In this document: positions 15,599 through 22,695 of the stretch, piece by piece
How the letters are laid out: each line of letters starts with the position of its first letter
Position numbering within the stretch: the first letter of the stretch is position 1
From: Bacillota bacterium
GTDB taxonomy: Bacteria > Bacillota > Clostridia > Acetivibrionales > DTU013
Direction of reading: 5' to 3'
Length of the DNA: 24,540 bases
NCBI GenBank assembly: GCA_023435925.1
Contig: JAEZLF010000253.1
Span: forward strand, 1 to 24,540
The notes under the pieces: generated by a model
Databases searched by the model: none
The model's input: only the letters and a program-made list of their open reading frames with translations
What the model was told of the DNA's origin: nothing
Position numbers and translations under genes: made by a program

Positions 15599-16480
15599 TT
15601 AGAGCTTCTTCCCGGTAATTCTCTCATACGCTTCAACATATTTTGCTTCGGTACTTCTAACAACCTGCTCCGGTAATTCAGGCGCAGGCGGCTGCTTATT
15701 CCACTTGATATTTTCGAGATATTCCCTGACAAACTGCTTATCAAAGCTCTTCTGGGGCTTGCCCGGTTCATAATCAGCCATTTCCCAGAACCTCGAGGAG
15801 TCCGGAGTAAACGCTTCATCCGCCAGCACCAGTTTGCCATTCAATATGCCAAACTCGAACTTCGTATCGGCCAGAATAATCCCCTTACCTTCCGCATAAC
15901 AGCTTGCCGCCTTATACAGAGCAATACTGGCATTTTTCAGCCGGGTTGCCAGATCCAAACCAATCCGGTCTGCCAGAACTTCAAAGGTAACATTTTCGTC
16001 ATGCCCCTCCGAGGCCTTGGTGGACGGCGTAAAAATAGGCTCCGGCAGCTTGTCGGCCTGCTTCAGCCCATCCGGCAGCTTAATGCCGCATATGCTGCCG
16101 CTCTCTTTATATTCTTTCAGCGCCGAACCTTCAAGATAGCCCCGGACAATGCATTCCGCCTCTGCCATTTGTACCTTGTGCACCAGCATAGACCTGCCCT
16201 GCAGCTCATCAGCATACTTGGACAGTCCGTCGGGATATTGGCTTACATCGGTGGTGATCATGTGATTGCCGATAATATCGGAGGTATAGTTGAACCAGAA
16301 TTCTGAAATGCTATTGAGCACCTTGCCCTTATTGGGTATCAGATTGGGAAACACAACATCAAAGGCCGATAATCTGTCGGTGACCACGATAAGCAGCTTG
16401 TCCCCGAGATCATACACATTTCTTACCTTTCCTTTTATGAATAAAGGCATATCGATAAAATTAGTGTCATTAATAAGCAT
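15599..16480 (-). CDS. purC: SAICAR synthetase (phosphoribosylaminoimidazole-succinocarboxamide synthase)
   Basis: A 293-residue enzyme of purine synthesis that joins CAIR and aspartate using ATP to give SAICAR, the precursor of AICAR. The N-terminal ATP-binding part shows IKGKVRNVYDLGDKLL and VVTDRLSAFD. The middle has VRGYLEGSALKEYKESG, and later come KASEGHDENV and LADTKFEFG. It is longer than the E. coli type (about 237 residues) and matches the long form of about 290-300. The ATG at 16480 follows GGAG. It sits between hisB and hisH in the same orientation with short gaps, so it is part of the his operon. The link is AICAR, released by HisF/HisH and also made from the PurC product. Confidence 0.96.
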   Translation of the reverse strand: MLINDTNFIDMPLFIKGKVRNVYDLGDKLLIVVTDRLSAFDVVFPNLIPNKGKVLNSISEFWFNYTSDIIGNHMITTDVSQYPDGLSKYADELQGRSMLVHKVQMAEAECIVRGYLEGSALKEYKESGSICGIKLPDGLKQADKLPEPIFTPSTKASEGHDENVTFEVLADRIGLDLATRLKNASIALYKAASCYAEGKGIILADTKFEFGILNGKLVLADEAFTPDSSRFWEMADYEPGKPQKSFDKQFVREYLENIKWNKQPPAPELPEQVVRSTEAKYVEAYERITGKKL

Positions 16481-16519
16481 CCGTTAATCTCTCCTTCACC
16501 ATTGTATTTATTATACATC

Positions 16520-17107
16520 TTACAGCATCCCCTTCGTAGACATTACTCCGGTTATTCTGTCGTCTCTGCGGGCTGCCTCATCCACAGCACGTCCAAAAGC
16601 TTTGAACACCGCTTCCGTTATATGGTGGTTGTTGCTGCCATACAGTACATTGATGTGAATATTCATTCCGGCATTTGTGCAAACAGCCCTGAAAAACTCC
16701 TCTATCAGTTCCGTTTCCATATCGCCTACACGCTCATTTGAATAAGTCACATTGCAGACCAGGTACGGCCTGCCCCCAAAGTCCAGTGACACCATTGCCA
16801 GTGCCTCATCCATTGGAACATAGGAGGTCCCATATCTTTTGATGGATTGTTTGTCTCCAAGTGCCTCCTTTAATGCCTGCCCCAGGACAATACCGATATC
16901 CTCGACTGTATGGTGCGCATCGACCTTCAGATCTCCGCAAGCCTTCACATCCAGATCGATCAAACCATGCTTTGAAAACAGTGCCAGCATGTGGTCAAGA
17001 AAACCAATACCTGTATCAACCGCTGACTTCCCGCTTCCGTCCATATTCAGCTTCAGTGAAATATCCGTCTCTGCTGTTTTTCTGTTCAACTCAGCACTTC
17101 TTGACAT
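16520..17107 (-). CDS. hisB: Imidazoleglycerol-phosphate dehydratase
   Basis: A 195-residue monofunctional dehydratase converting imidazole glycerol phosphate to imidazole acetol phosphate (step 6). The two manganese-binding motifs are HHTVEDIGI and NNHHITEAVFKAFGRA, with GIGFLDHML near residues 37-45. There is no histidinol-phosphatase domain. The frame is open upstream to 17194, but that extension begins inside a long inverted repeat and lacks a ribosome binding site. The ATG at 17107 (MSRSAELNRKTAE) follows GGGGGTG and fits the family. A 267-base structured spacer with its own possible promoter lies upstream. Confidence 0.95.
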   Translation of the reverse strand: MSRSAELNRKTAETDISLKLNMDGSGKSAVDTGIGFLDHMLALFSKHGLIDLDVKACGDLKVDAHHTVEDIGIVLGQALKEALGDKQSIKRYGTSYVPMDEALAMVSLDFGGRPYLVCNVTYSNERVGDMETELIEEFFRAVCTNAGMNIHINVLYGSNNHHITEAVFKAFGRAVDEAARRDDRITGVMSTKGML

Positions 17108-17148
17108 ATTACACCCCCATTGATCCGTTACCCTCTGGATTTTTATAA

Positions 17149-17319
17149 CGCCTCGGTTCAATAATGAAATTTTTCGTTTGTAGAAAAATTTCATAGCCTC
17201 AGCGGCGTTTCAACGAGGCGGGCTGGTCGCAAACTATGTTTGCTGCTCGTCCATGCATCCTTGGAGATATGCTCGCCGCCTGAAAAGCTAATAGGTCCCG
17301 CCACTTATAGAGGTGGGGG
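17149..17319 (-). repeat. Structured spacer upstream of hisB, nested inverted repeats
   Basis: Four inverted repeats fill this 171-base stretch. A perfect 12-base pair, ATGAAATTTTTC / GAAAAATTTCAT, lies at 17164-17194. It is enclosed by an outer stem, CGCCTCGGTT (17149-17158) with AACGAGGCG (17212-17220), which pairs with one bulge. Next come GCAAAC / GTTTGC (17229-17243) and CCCGCCAC / GTGGGGG (17297-17319, one bulge on the RNA). None is followed by a T run. It may be a structured mRNA leader or a degenerate mobile repeat; I do not recognise a known RNA family. Confidence 0.65.
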
Positions 17320-17338
17320 ATATCTTTGTTACCTCGTT

Positions 17339-17347
17339 ATTATACCA
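17339..17347 (-). promoter_or_regulatory. Possible internal promoter before hisB (extended -10)
   Basis: The minus strand reads TGGTATAAT: perfect TATAAT with the extended TG. No clear -35 is present. It lies 28-36 bases after the hisC stop codon. It could start a second transcript for hisB-purC-hisH-hisA-hisF-hisIE with a leader of about 225 bases. Confidence 0.45.
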
Positions 17348-17374
17348 AAAGTATCCTGAACAAATCTATAAAAG

Positions 17375-18439
17375 TTAAAAATTATTCAAAACCTGATCCA
17401 TTGCCTTGAGCACTTCAACCATTTCAGCATCTGTTCCGATACTGATACGCAGGTGATTGTCAATAACAGGCTTTTTGAAATATCGTACCAGTATTCCTAA
17501 TTCCCGAAGTCCCGTAAACAGCTTTTCTGCGCGGACAGTTCTGTGGCTTGCAAATACAAAATTAGCCGCAGAATCGGCAACCGAGAAATCACGGCTTCGA
17601 AGTTCCTTTGTGAACCACTCTCTGTTAGCAATGATTATCTCAGTAATTTTTTGATAATATGCAGCATCCTTCAGCGCTTCGGTACCGGCTACAATTGCCA
17701 GTCTGTCAAGGGTATAGGAGTTAAAGGAGTTTTTTACACTTTCGAGTGCTTTAATCAATTCCTGATCGCCAAATGCAAAGCCTATTCTCATACCGGCCAG
17801 CGAGCGGAATTTTGAAAAGGTGTGTATTACCAGCAGATTGGGATATTCACGAATAAGCTTCACTGCCGACTCTCCACCATAGTCAATATAAGCTTCATCC
17901 ACAATAACCACTGTATCAGGATTTCCTTCCACTGTACTTCGAATGGCAGACAATGGCAATGCTTTTCCGGTAGGTGCATTGGGATTGGCCAGTATAATGC
18001 CTCCACTGCTGTTCATCATCTGCTCAGTGGGTATGTTAAACTCGCTGTCCAATGGTGTTGTGACATATTCCAGCTGGAATAAGGAGGCATACACGGGATA
18101 AAAGGAATAGGTGATGTTCGGGAAAACAATCGTCCTGCCGGGATCAAAAAAAGCCATAAAAGAGAATGCCAAAACCTCATCGGAGCCATTGCCTGCGAAT
18201 ATTTGATCCTTGTTGACACCATAGCTTTCAGCAGCTGCTGAAATAAGCATGTCACAGGTAGGATCGGGGTAAAGCCTGAGGCTGTCGTCCACCGCATTCT
18301 TCAGTGCCTCAAGCACGCGGGGTGAAGGTCCGTAAGGATTTTCATTGGTATTGAGCTTAATATATCTTTTGTCTCTCGGCTGCTCACCCGGTACATAGGG
18401 TTCCAGTCCGCGAGCCAGGCTGCTCCAATATTGATTCAT
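17375..18439 (-). CDS. hisC: Histidinol-phosphate aminotransferase
   Basis: A 354-residue class II aminotransferase that transfers the amino group of glutamate to imidazole acetol phosphate. The PLP lysine is Lys210 in TFSKFRSLAGMRIGFAFG. Other cofactor contacts are AGNGSDEVL (about 82-90), NPNAPTG (152-158) and VDEAYIDY (180-187). The N-terminal LNTNENPYGPSP is the usual HisC signature. Its ATG overlaps the hisD stop codon (ATGA), implying translational coupling. After it comes the long structured spacer before hisB. Confidence 0.96.
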   Translation of the reverse strand: MNQYWSSLARGLEPYVPGEQPRDKRYIKLNTNENPYGPSPRVLEALKNAVDDSLRLYPDPTCDMLISAAAESYGVNKDQIFAGNGSDEVLAFSFMAFFDPGRTIVFPNITYSFYPVYASLFQLEYVTTPLDSEFNIPTEQMMNSSGGIILANPNAPTGKALPLSAIRSTVEGNPDTVVIVDEAYIDYGGESAVKLIREYPNLLVIHTFSKFRSLAGMRIGFAFGDQELIKALESVKNSFNSYTLDRLAIVAGTEALKDAAYYQKITEIIIANREWFTKELRSRDFSVADSAANFVFASHRTVRAEKLFTGLRELGILVRYFKKPVIDNHLRISIGTDAEMVEVLKAMDQVLNNF

Positions 18440-19773
18440 GATTTTACTGCTCCTTCATCTGTATTAACCGCCAGATTACCACCCCCAAAGCGCACCTTCA
18501 GTGAATTGGCATGGCCATCAAGGCCTTCGGAATTAGCGAAAAGTACAATGTCATCGCTAACCTTTTCCAACGCTTTCCTGGTGTAGGATATCACGCTGGA
18601 TTTTTTCACGTAATCAGCTACATTCAGAGGCGAGAAAAATCTTGCAGTCCCGCCTGTCGGCAATACATGGTTCGGTCCGGCAAAATAATCGCCGAGTGGC
18701 TCCGGTGACCAATTTCCAAGGAAAATCGCCCCTGCATTCTTCACATAGGCCAATTTACTGAAGGGTTCCTCAATACACAGCTCCAGATGCTCCGGTGCAA
18801 TTTGGTTCACAATATCGATTGCTTCATCGATGTCATTGACGATAACAGCCGCGCCATAATCAGCGAGGGATCTGTCCAGTATGCTCTTTCTTGATAGCAG
18901 AGCATATTGTTTTCCGATCTCTTCTGATACCTGAGTAGCAAGCTTTTCTGAGTTCGTTACCAGAATTGAGGCTGACAGTACATCATGCTCAGCCTGTGAA
19001 AGAAGGTCGGCAGCAACGTATGCCGGATTTGCCGATTCATCCGCCACAACGGTGATTTCGCTTGGTCCCGCAAACATATCGATGTCACAATAGCCAAATA
19101 CCAGCCTCTTTGCTGTCGATACATAAATGTTGCCCGGACCGAAAAGCTTGTCTGCCCTTGGCACTGTCTCCGTGCCGAAGGCCATGGCAGCAATCGCCTG
19201 AGCGCCACCCATCTTATATATTTCATCCACACCGGCCTCCTGTGCGGCAACAAGCACTGCCGGGTCGATACTTCCATCCCGGCGGGGAGGGGTGGCCATC
19301 ATGATCTTCTTTACTCCGGCAACCCGAGCCGGCAGAGCATTCATCAATACGGAGGAGGTCAGTACCGCCGTACCTCCCGGAACATAAATGCCAACCGTCT
19401 CAAGCGGTCTGTACATCTGGCCGAGTATAATCCCGTCCTCACCCGGAGAGAACCAGGAATTCTCCTTTTGCTTCATATGAAAAGCTTCAATATTAAGCTT
19501 TGCCTTCCTGATCACTTCCAGCAGCTTCGAATCAATATTCTCATATGCCGCCTGCAGCTCCTGCTTCGAAACCCTTAATGCGGATGCCTCCATTTTCAGA
19601 CTGTCGAATTTTTCAGTATACTTAAGAATAGCTTTGTCACCATTGTTCTTCACATCAGACAGTATTGACTCAACTGCCTTGACTACCTCTGCGTCTCCGA
19701 GCCTGTTTCTGCTGATCAGTTTGCTAAAAAGTCCGGAATCTTTGCCTTGCCTCATATCAATAATTTTTATCAT
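18436..19773 (-). CDS. hisD: Histidinol dehydrogenase
   Basis: A 445-residue NAD- and zinc-dependent enzyme oxidising histidinol twice to histidine, the last two steps. The catalytic pair is Glu328-His329 in IAPEHLELC. Zinc ligands are Gln260 and His263 in LLSQAEHD and Asp362 in GDYFAGPNH. Further family segments are YVPGGTAVLTSSVLM (about 130-144) and FAGPSEITVVAD (234-245). Both ends are coupled: its start overlaps hisG by ATGA and its stop overlaps hisC by ATGA. Length and motifs are normal. Confidence 0.97.
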   Translation of the reverse strand: MIKIIDMRQGKDSGLFSKLISRNRLGDAEVVKAVESILSDVKNNGDKAILKYTEKFDSLKMEASALRVSKQELQAAYENIDSKLLEVIRKAKLNIEAFHMKQKENSWFSPGEDGIILGQMYRPLETVGIYVPGGTAVLTSSVLMNALPARVAGVKKIMMATPPRRDGSIDPAVLVAAQEAGVDEIYKMGGAQAIAAMAFGTETVPRADKLFGPGNIYVSTAKRLVFGYCDIDMFAGPSEITVVADESANPAYVAADLLSQAEHDVLSASILVTNSEKLATQVSEEIGKQYALLSRKSILDRSLADYGAAVIVNDIDEAIDIVNQIAPEHLELCIEEPFSKLAYVKNAGAIFLGNWSPEPLGDYFAGPNHVLPTGGTARFFSPLNVADYVKKSSVISYTRKALEKVSDDIVLFANSEGLDGHANSLKVRFGGGNLAVNTDEGAVKS

Positions 19774-20420
19774 ATGACCTCCTGAGCCTGGAGCTGTTTC
19801 CTGAGTCCGTCGATAATGGCATTGATCCGCTCACTTTCCATTTTCATACTGACTCTGTTCACAACCATTCTGGCACTAATATCTGCAATCGTATCAAGAA
19901 CTACCAGATCATTTTCCTTCAGTGTCCTGCCGCTTTCCACCAAGTCCACAATTACCTCTGAAAGCCCTACCAGCGGTGCCAGCTCTACAGAACCATTGAG
20001 CTTGATAACCTCTATGGATTCCCTTCTCTTGTGCTCAAAGTACTCTCTGGCAATATGGGGGTATTTGGTTGCCACCCGTTTATTATTCAAGCCGTCCAGC
20101 TTCCCCATCAGCTGCGATGGTCCTGCCAGCACCATGCGGCAAGCCGCAAACCCCAGGTTCAACACTTCGTATAAATGTCTGCCTTCTTCCAGCAGTGTAT
20201 CCTTTCCCACCACTCCCATGTCGGCAGCACCGTATTCCACATAAGTTGGTACATCTGCCGGTTTTACCAGGAAAAACTTAATTTTGCTTTTCTCATCCGT
20301 AAAAATCAGCTTGCGTGATTGCTCCCTGTATTCGGAGCAATCAATGCCCAGCTTTTCCAGCATTTCAATGGACAGATCCGCAAGTCTGCCTTTGGATAAT
20401 GCAATTGTCAGATATCTCAT
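19770..20420 (-). CDS. hisG: ATP phosphoribosyltransferase, short form catalytic subunit
   Basis: A 216-residue HisG of the short (HisGS) type, lacking the C-terminal regulatory domain of about 80 residues found in E. coli HisG. It joins ATP and PRPP, the committed step. Recognisable parts are IALSKGRLADLSIEML, the KPADVPTYVEYGAADMGVVG segment and the PRPP loop ELAPLVGLSEVIVDLVESG followed by RTLKEN. Short HisG is inactive and feedback-insensitive without HisZ, which is encoded directly upstream. The ATG at 20420 follows AGAGGTG. It overlaps hisD by four bases. Confidence 0.97.
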   Translation of the reverse strand: MRYLTIALSKGRLADLSIEMLEKLGIDCSEYREQSRKLIFTDEKSKIKFFLVKPADVPTYVEYGAADMGVVGKDTLLEEGRHLYEVLNLGFAACRMVLAGPSQLMGKLDGLNNKRVATKYPHIAREYFEHKRRESIEVIKLNGSVELAPLVGLSEVIVDLVESGRTLKENDLVVLDTIADISARMVVNRVSMKMESERINAIIDGLRKQLQAQEVI

Positions 20421-20475
20421 TTTCCATCACCTCTTTACCATTGTAAAAACGACTTTCGCTTACCAAACTGACTAT

Positions 20476-21735
20476 TTATCTGCGCCTTATCAAATCGCTG
20501 ATCTGCACCCTTTTTACTTCACCGGATTCAATATTGCGGAGCTCCACAGTGTCTTCATCTACAACATAGATTACTCCTCCAATACTCCTGGCAGCAGCGT
20601 ACTTTGCAGCCGTCTCCGGATCGCTGTTCCGAACGTCCAGCTCCACTGAAAGGCCTTGCCTTCTAAGCTCCTCACACAATTCAAAAGCAGTCCTTCTTCC
20701 TTTTCCGCAATAGCATATTACGCTGTCGGTTACCGGTTTTTCAATGGTTGCATTTTGTCGCTGCAGAGCCATCATCAATAGATTGACACCGAGTGAAAAC
20801 CCGGTGGCCGGACAGCTTTTGCCGAACGCGCCCACCAGTCTGTCATACCTGCCGCCTGTAAGTATCGGAAACCCTACGCCATAGGTAAAGCCTCTAAACA
20901 GAATACCCGTATCGTATTCCAGCCCTCTAAGCATCCCCAGATCAACGGAAACATGCTGTGCCAGACCGTAATCTTCAAGTATATCAAGCACTTGCCGGAT
21001 ATTCTCAAGCGCATCTCTGGATCTCTGGTTCATCTTCAATGCTTCTACCTTATCGATCAGATCTGCCGAGCCGAAAAATCCCGGAAGGTCAAAAATGAGC
21101 TTTTTCAGGTCCTCCCTGATGTTGCACCGGTTCAAATACTCTTCAAGCCCGACATAATCCTTTCTGTCAATGAGCATGCGCACCTGTTCCGTATCCCCGT
21201 CAGCAAGCCCGGTTTCCTCCATCAATCCGTTAAAAAACTCCGTTTGGCCTATATCGATGCGGAAGTTCTGCAATCCTGATGCTTTCAATGCATTAATGGC
21301 AATGGATATGACCTCTGCATCTGCTTCCGGCGTATTGACTCCCAGAGCCTCGATACCCGCCTGTGTAAATTCGTTTTGCTTTCCTCCACCGAAATCGTTG
21401 TATCGGAATACATTCCCTATGTACGAAACTCGTAACGGGTAGACTGCATCCTTACATTTTGTGGCTGTGATTCTCGCTACGGGTATGGTGATATCCGGCC
21501 TAAGTACTAATATCCTGCCCTGCTGATCGAAAAATTTAAACATATTTTCCTGCGGCATAGCTCCTTCTTCCGAGGCAAAAACATCATAGAATTCAATGGT
21601 AGGCGTTTCGATCTCATAGTAGCCGCAGCTGGTGAAAAGCGTCCGGATACGCTGCTCCAGACTCCTTTTCATATAACATTCCTCAAATAAAATATCCTGC
21701 ACTCCGTCGGGAGTATATATCTTCCACTTGGACAT
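20476..21735 (-). CDS. hisZ: ATP phosphoribosyltransferase regulatory subunit (HisRS-like)
   Basis: A 419-residue histidyl-tRNA synthetase paralogue that activates HisG and carries the histidine feedback site; it does not charge tRNA. Class II core motifs include LRPDITIPVARI (about residues 76-87) and the motif 3 region PILTGGRYDRLVGAFG. The C-terminal part, about 100 residues, ends SGEVKRVQISDLIRRR. Two starts are possible. I prefer the ATG at 21735 (MSKWKIYTPDG), which follows GAGG with 8-base spacing; a GTG at 21744 also has a usable GGAG. It is the first gene of the his operon, behind a perfect consensus promoter and a purine-rich leader. Confidence 0.94.
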   Translation of the reverse strand: MSKWKIYTPDGVQDILFEECYMKRSLEQRIRTLFTSCGYYEIETPTIEFYDVFASEEGAMPQENMFKFFDQQGRILVLRPDITIPVARITATKCKDAVYPLRVSYIGNVFRYNDFGGGKQNEFTQAGIEALGVNTPEADAEVISIAINALKASGLQNFRIDIGQTEFFNGLMEETGLADGDTEQVRMLIDRKDYVGLEEYLNRCNIREDLKKLIFDLPGFFGSADLIDKVEALKMNQRSRDALENIRQVLDILEDYGLAQHVSVDLGMLRGLEYDTGILFRGFTYGVGFPILTGGRYDRLVGAFGKSCPATGFSLGVNLLMMALQRQNATIEKPVTDSVICYCGKGRRTAFELCEELRRQGLSVELDVRNSDPETAAKYAAARSIGGVIYVVDEDTVELRNIESGEVKRVQISDLIRRR

Positions 21736-21770
21736 ATCTTTCACCTCACTCTCCTCTTTTTACTTCTATA

Positions 21771-21820
21771 TTTCTATCATTTTTCTGTCTCTCTGCTTTT
21801 ATCATTTCTCTATCTCTCTG
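21771..21820 (-). repeat. 25-base tandem duplication in the his leader
   Basis: Two adjacent 25-base units (21771-21795 and 21796-21820) agree at about 21 of 25 positions. On the mRNA both are almost pure purine, of the form CAGAGAGAYAGARAAATGATA. They lie 36 bases upstream of hisZ in a leader segment with little potential for base pairing. Confidence 0.7.
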
Positions 21821-21877
21821 GCTCATGTTTTCATTTCTGTTTTCAATTCTGATGTATCTTGCTTTTACTTCATCACT

Positions 21878-21897
21878 TTACCACGTCATAGCGGTAA
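21878..21897 (-). other. Hairpin near the 5' end of the his operon mRNA
   Basis: On the minus strand TTACCGC pairs with GTGGTAA (7 pairs, one G-T) around a 6-base loop. It would form within the first 10-25 bases of the transcript from the promoter at 21910-21938. No T run follows. A protective 5' hairpin or protein-binding site is possible; I see no T-box or antiterminator features. Confidence 0.45.
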
Positions 21898-21909
21898 TTT
21901 ATTGAACTA

Positions 21910-21938
21910 ATTATAGAATAGTGCTGAACTTTTGTCAA
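21910..21938 (-). promoter_or_regulatory. Consensus sigma-A promoter of the his operon
   Basis: On the minus strand TTGACA (21933-21938), 17 bases, TATAAT (21910-21915): all 12 consensus positions match at ideal spacing. Transcription should start near 21903, giving a leader of about 170 bases to hisZ. Such a promoter is normally strong unless a repressor or leader control acts on it. The 309-base gap between hisZ and the HAD gene holds this promoter, the leader elements and a weaker plus-strand promoter. Confidence 0.88.
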
Positions 21939-21960
21939 TAATAATTAACAGCTCTATTTT
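21932..21960 (+). promoter_or_regulatory. Possible divergent promoter for the HAD phosphatase gene
   Basis: On the plus strand TTGTCA (21932-21937), 17 bases, TATTTT (21955-21960): 5/6 and 4/6 consensus matches. Its -35 overlaps the -35 of the his promoter almost completely, so the two would compete for polymerase. The predicted leader is about 75 bases. Other AT-rich sequence nearby could supply an alternative. Confidence 0.4.
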
Positions 21961-22044
21961 ACCCATTTACATTACTATTTGCATCTTTATTTATTCATCT
22001 GTAGAATATATAGGAATACATCTACGTATATGAGGAGACCGGCA

Positions 22045-22695
22045 ATGAATTATAAGGCTGTCATTTTTGATCTGGACGGGACACTACTTGATACACTGGA
22101 GGATCTGGCAGACTCCATGAACGCAGTACTTGAAAGAAATAGCTATCCGACATATCCTGTTGATGCGTATAAATACCTTGTGGGCAATGGAATGCGCACA
22201 TTAGTGCGAAGGGCGTTTCCCGACGACATGCAGGAGGATGAAAACATAGACCGGGGTGTTTCCGCTATGCGGGATGAGTACAGCCGCAGATGGAAGAACA
22301 AAACAAAGCCCTATGCCGGCATTGCAGAAATGCTAAACAGCCTTGTAAATCGTGGTCTGAAAATCGCAGTGCTATCCAACAAGTCCGATGATTTTACAAA
22401 GCTGATTATTAAAAATTTACTACCGGAGTGGAATTTTGATCTGGTTTTCGGCGAACGTCCCGGCATCTCCATCAAACCCAACCCGGCAGGTGCTCTAGAA
22501 ATTGCTCGGACACTTGAAATCTCTCCTGCAGAATTCCTTTACCTTGGTGATACCGGAGTCGACATGAAGACTGCAGTTTCCGCAGGCATGTACGCTGTAG
22601 GGGTACTCTGGGGCTTTCGCGAGGCTGAAGAGCTGGCCGAATGCGGTGCTAAACTACTGATAGACCATCCGTCCTCTATTTTGGATTTGCTTTAG
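22045..22695 (+). CDS. HAD family phosphatase, phosphoglycolate phosphatase-like
   Basis: A 216-residue HAD subfamily IA hydrolase. Motif I is IFDLDGTLLDT with catalytic Asp9 and Asp11. Motif II is AVLSNKSD, motif III includes the lysine of KPNPAGALEIA, and motif IV is GDTGVDMKTAVSAGM. A helical cap domain follows motif I. The sequence resembles Gph/PGP-type enzymes, but HAD substrates cannot be assigned from sequence. A histidinol-phosphatase role is conceivable beside the his operon; those HAD enzymes usually belong to a different subfamily, so I do not call it. The frame opens at 21979, but the ATG at 22045 (MNYKAVIFDLDG) follows GGAG with 7-base spacing. It is the only plus-strand gene. 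Confidence 0.9.
   Translation: MNYKAVIFDLDGTLLDTLEDLADSMNAVLERNSYPTYPVDAYKYLVGNGMRTLVRRAFPDDMQEDENIDRGVSAMRDEYSRRWKNKTKPYAGIAEMLNSLVNRGLKIAVLSNKSDDFTKLIIKNLLPEWNFDLVFGERPGISIKPNPAGALEIARTLEISPAEFLYLGDTGVDMKTAVSAGMYAVGVLWGFREAEELAECGAKLLIDHPSSILDLL

Noticed and set aside
17107..17194. Longer hisB reading frame starting at 17194 (29 extra residues)
   Set aside because: The extra ATG lies within the 12-base inverted repeat, lacks a ribosome binding site, and the added residues do not fit HisB proteins. The ATG at 17107 has GGGGGTG upstream.
17149..17319. CRISPR array or complete insertion sequence in the hisC-hisB spacer
   Set aside because: The repeats are inverted and different from one another, with no regular spacers, no transposase frame and no target duplication seen.
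21736..21909. Histidine T-box or leader-peptide attenuator before hisZ
   Set aside because: No T-box core (GGTGGNACCGCG type), no specifier stem, no run of His codons and no terminator are visible. The short TTACCGC hairpin is not enough.
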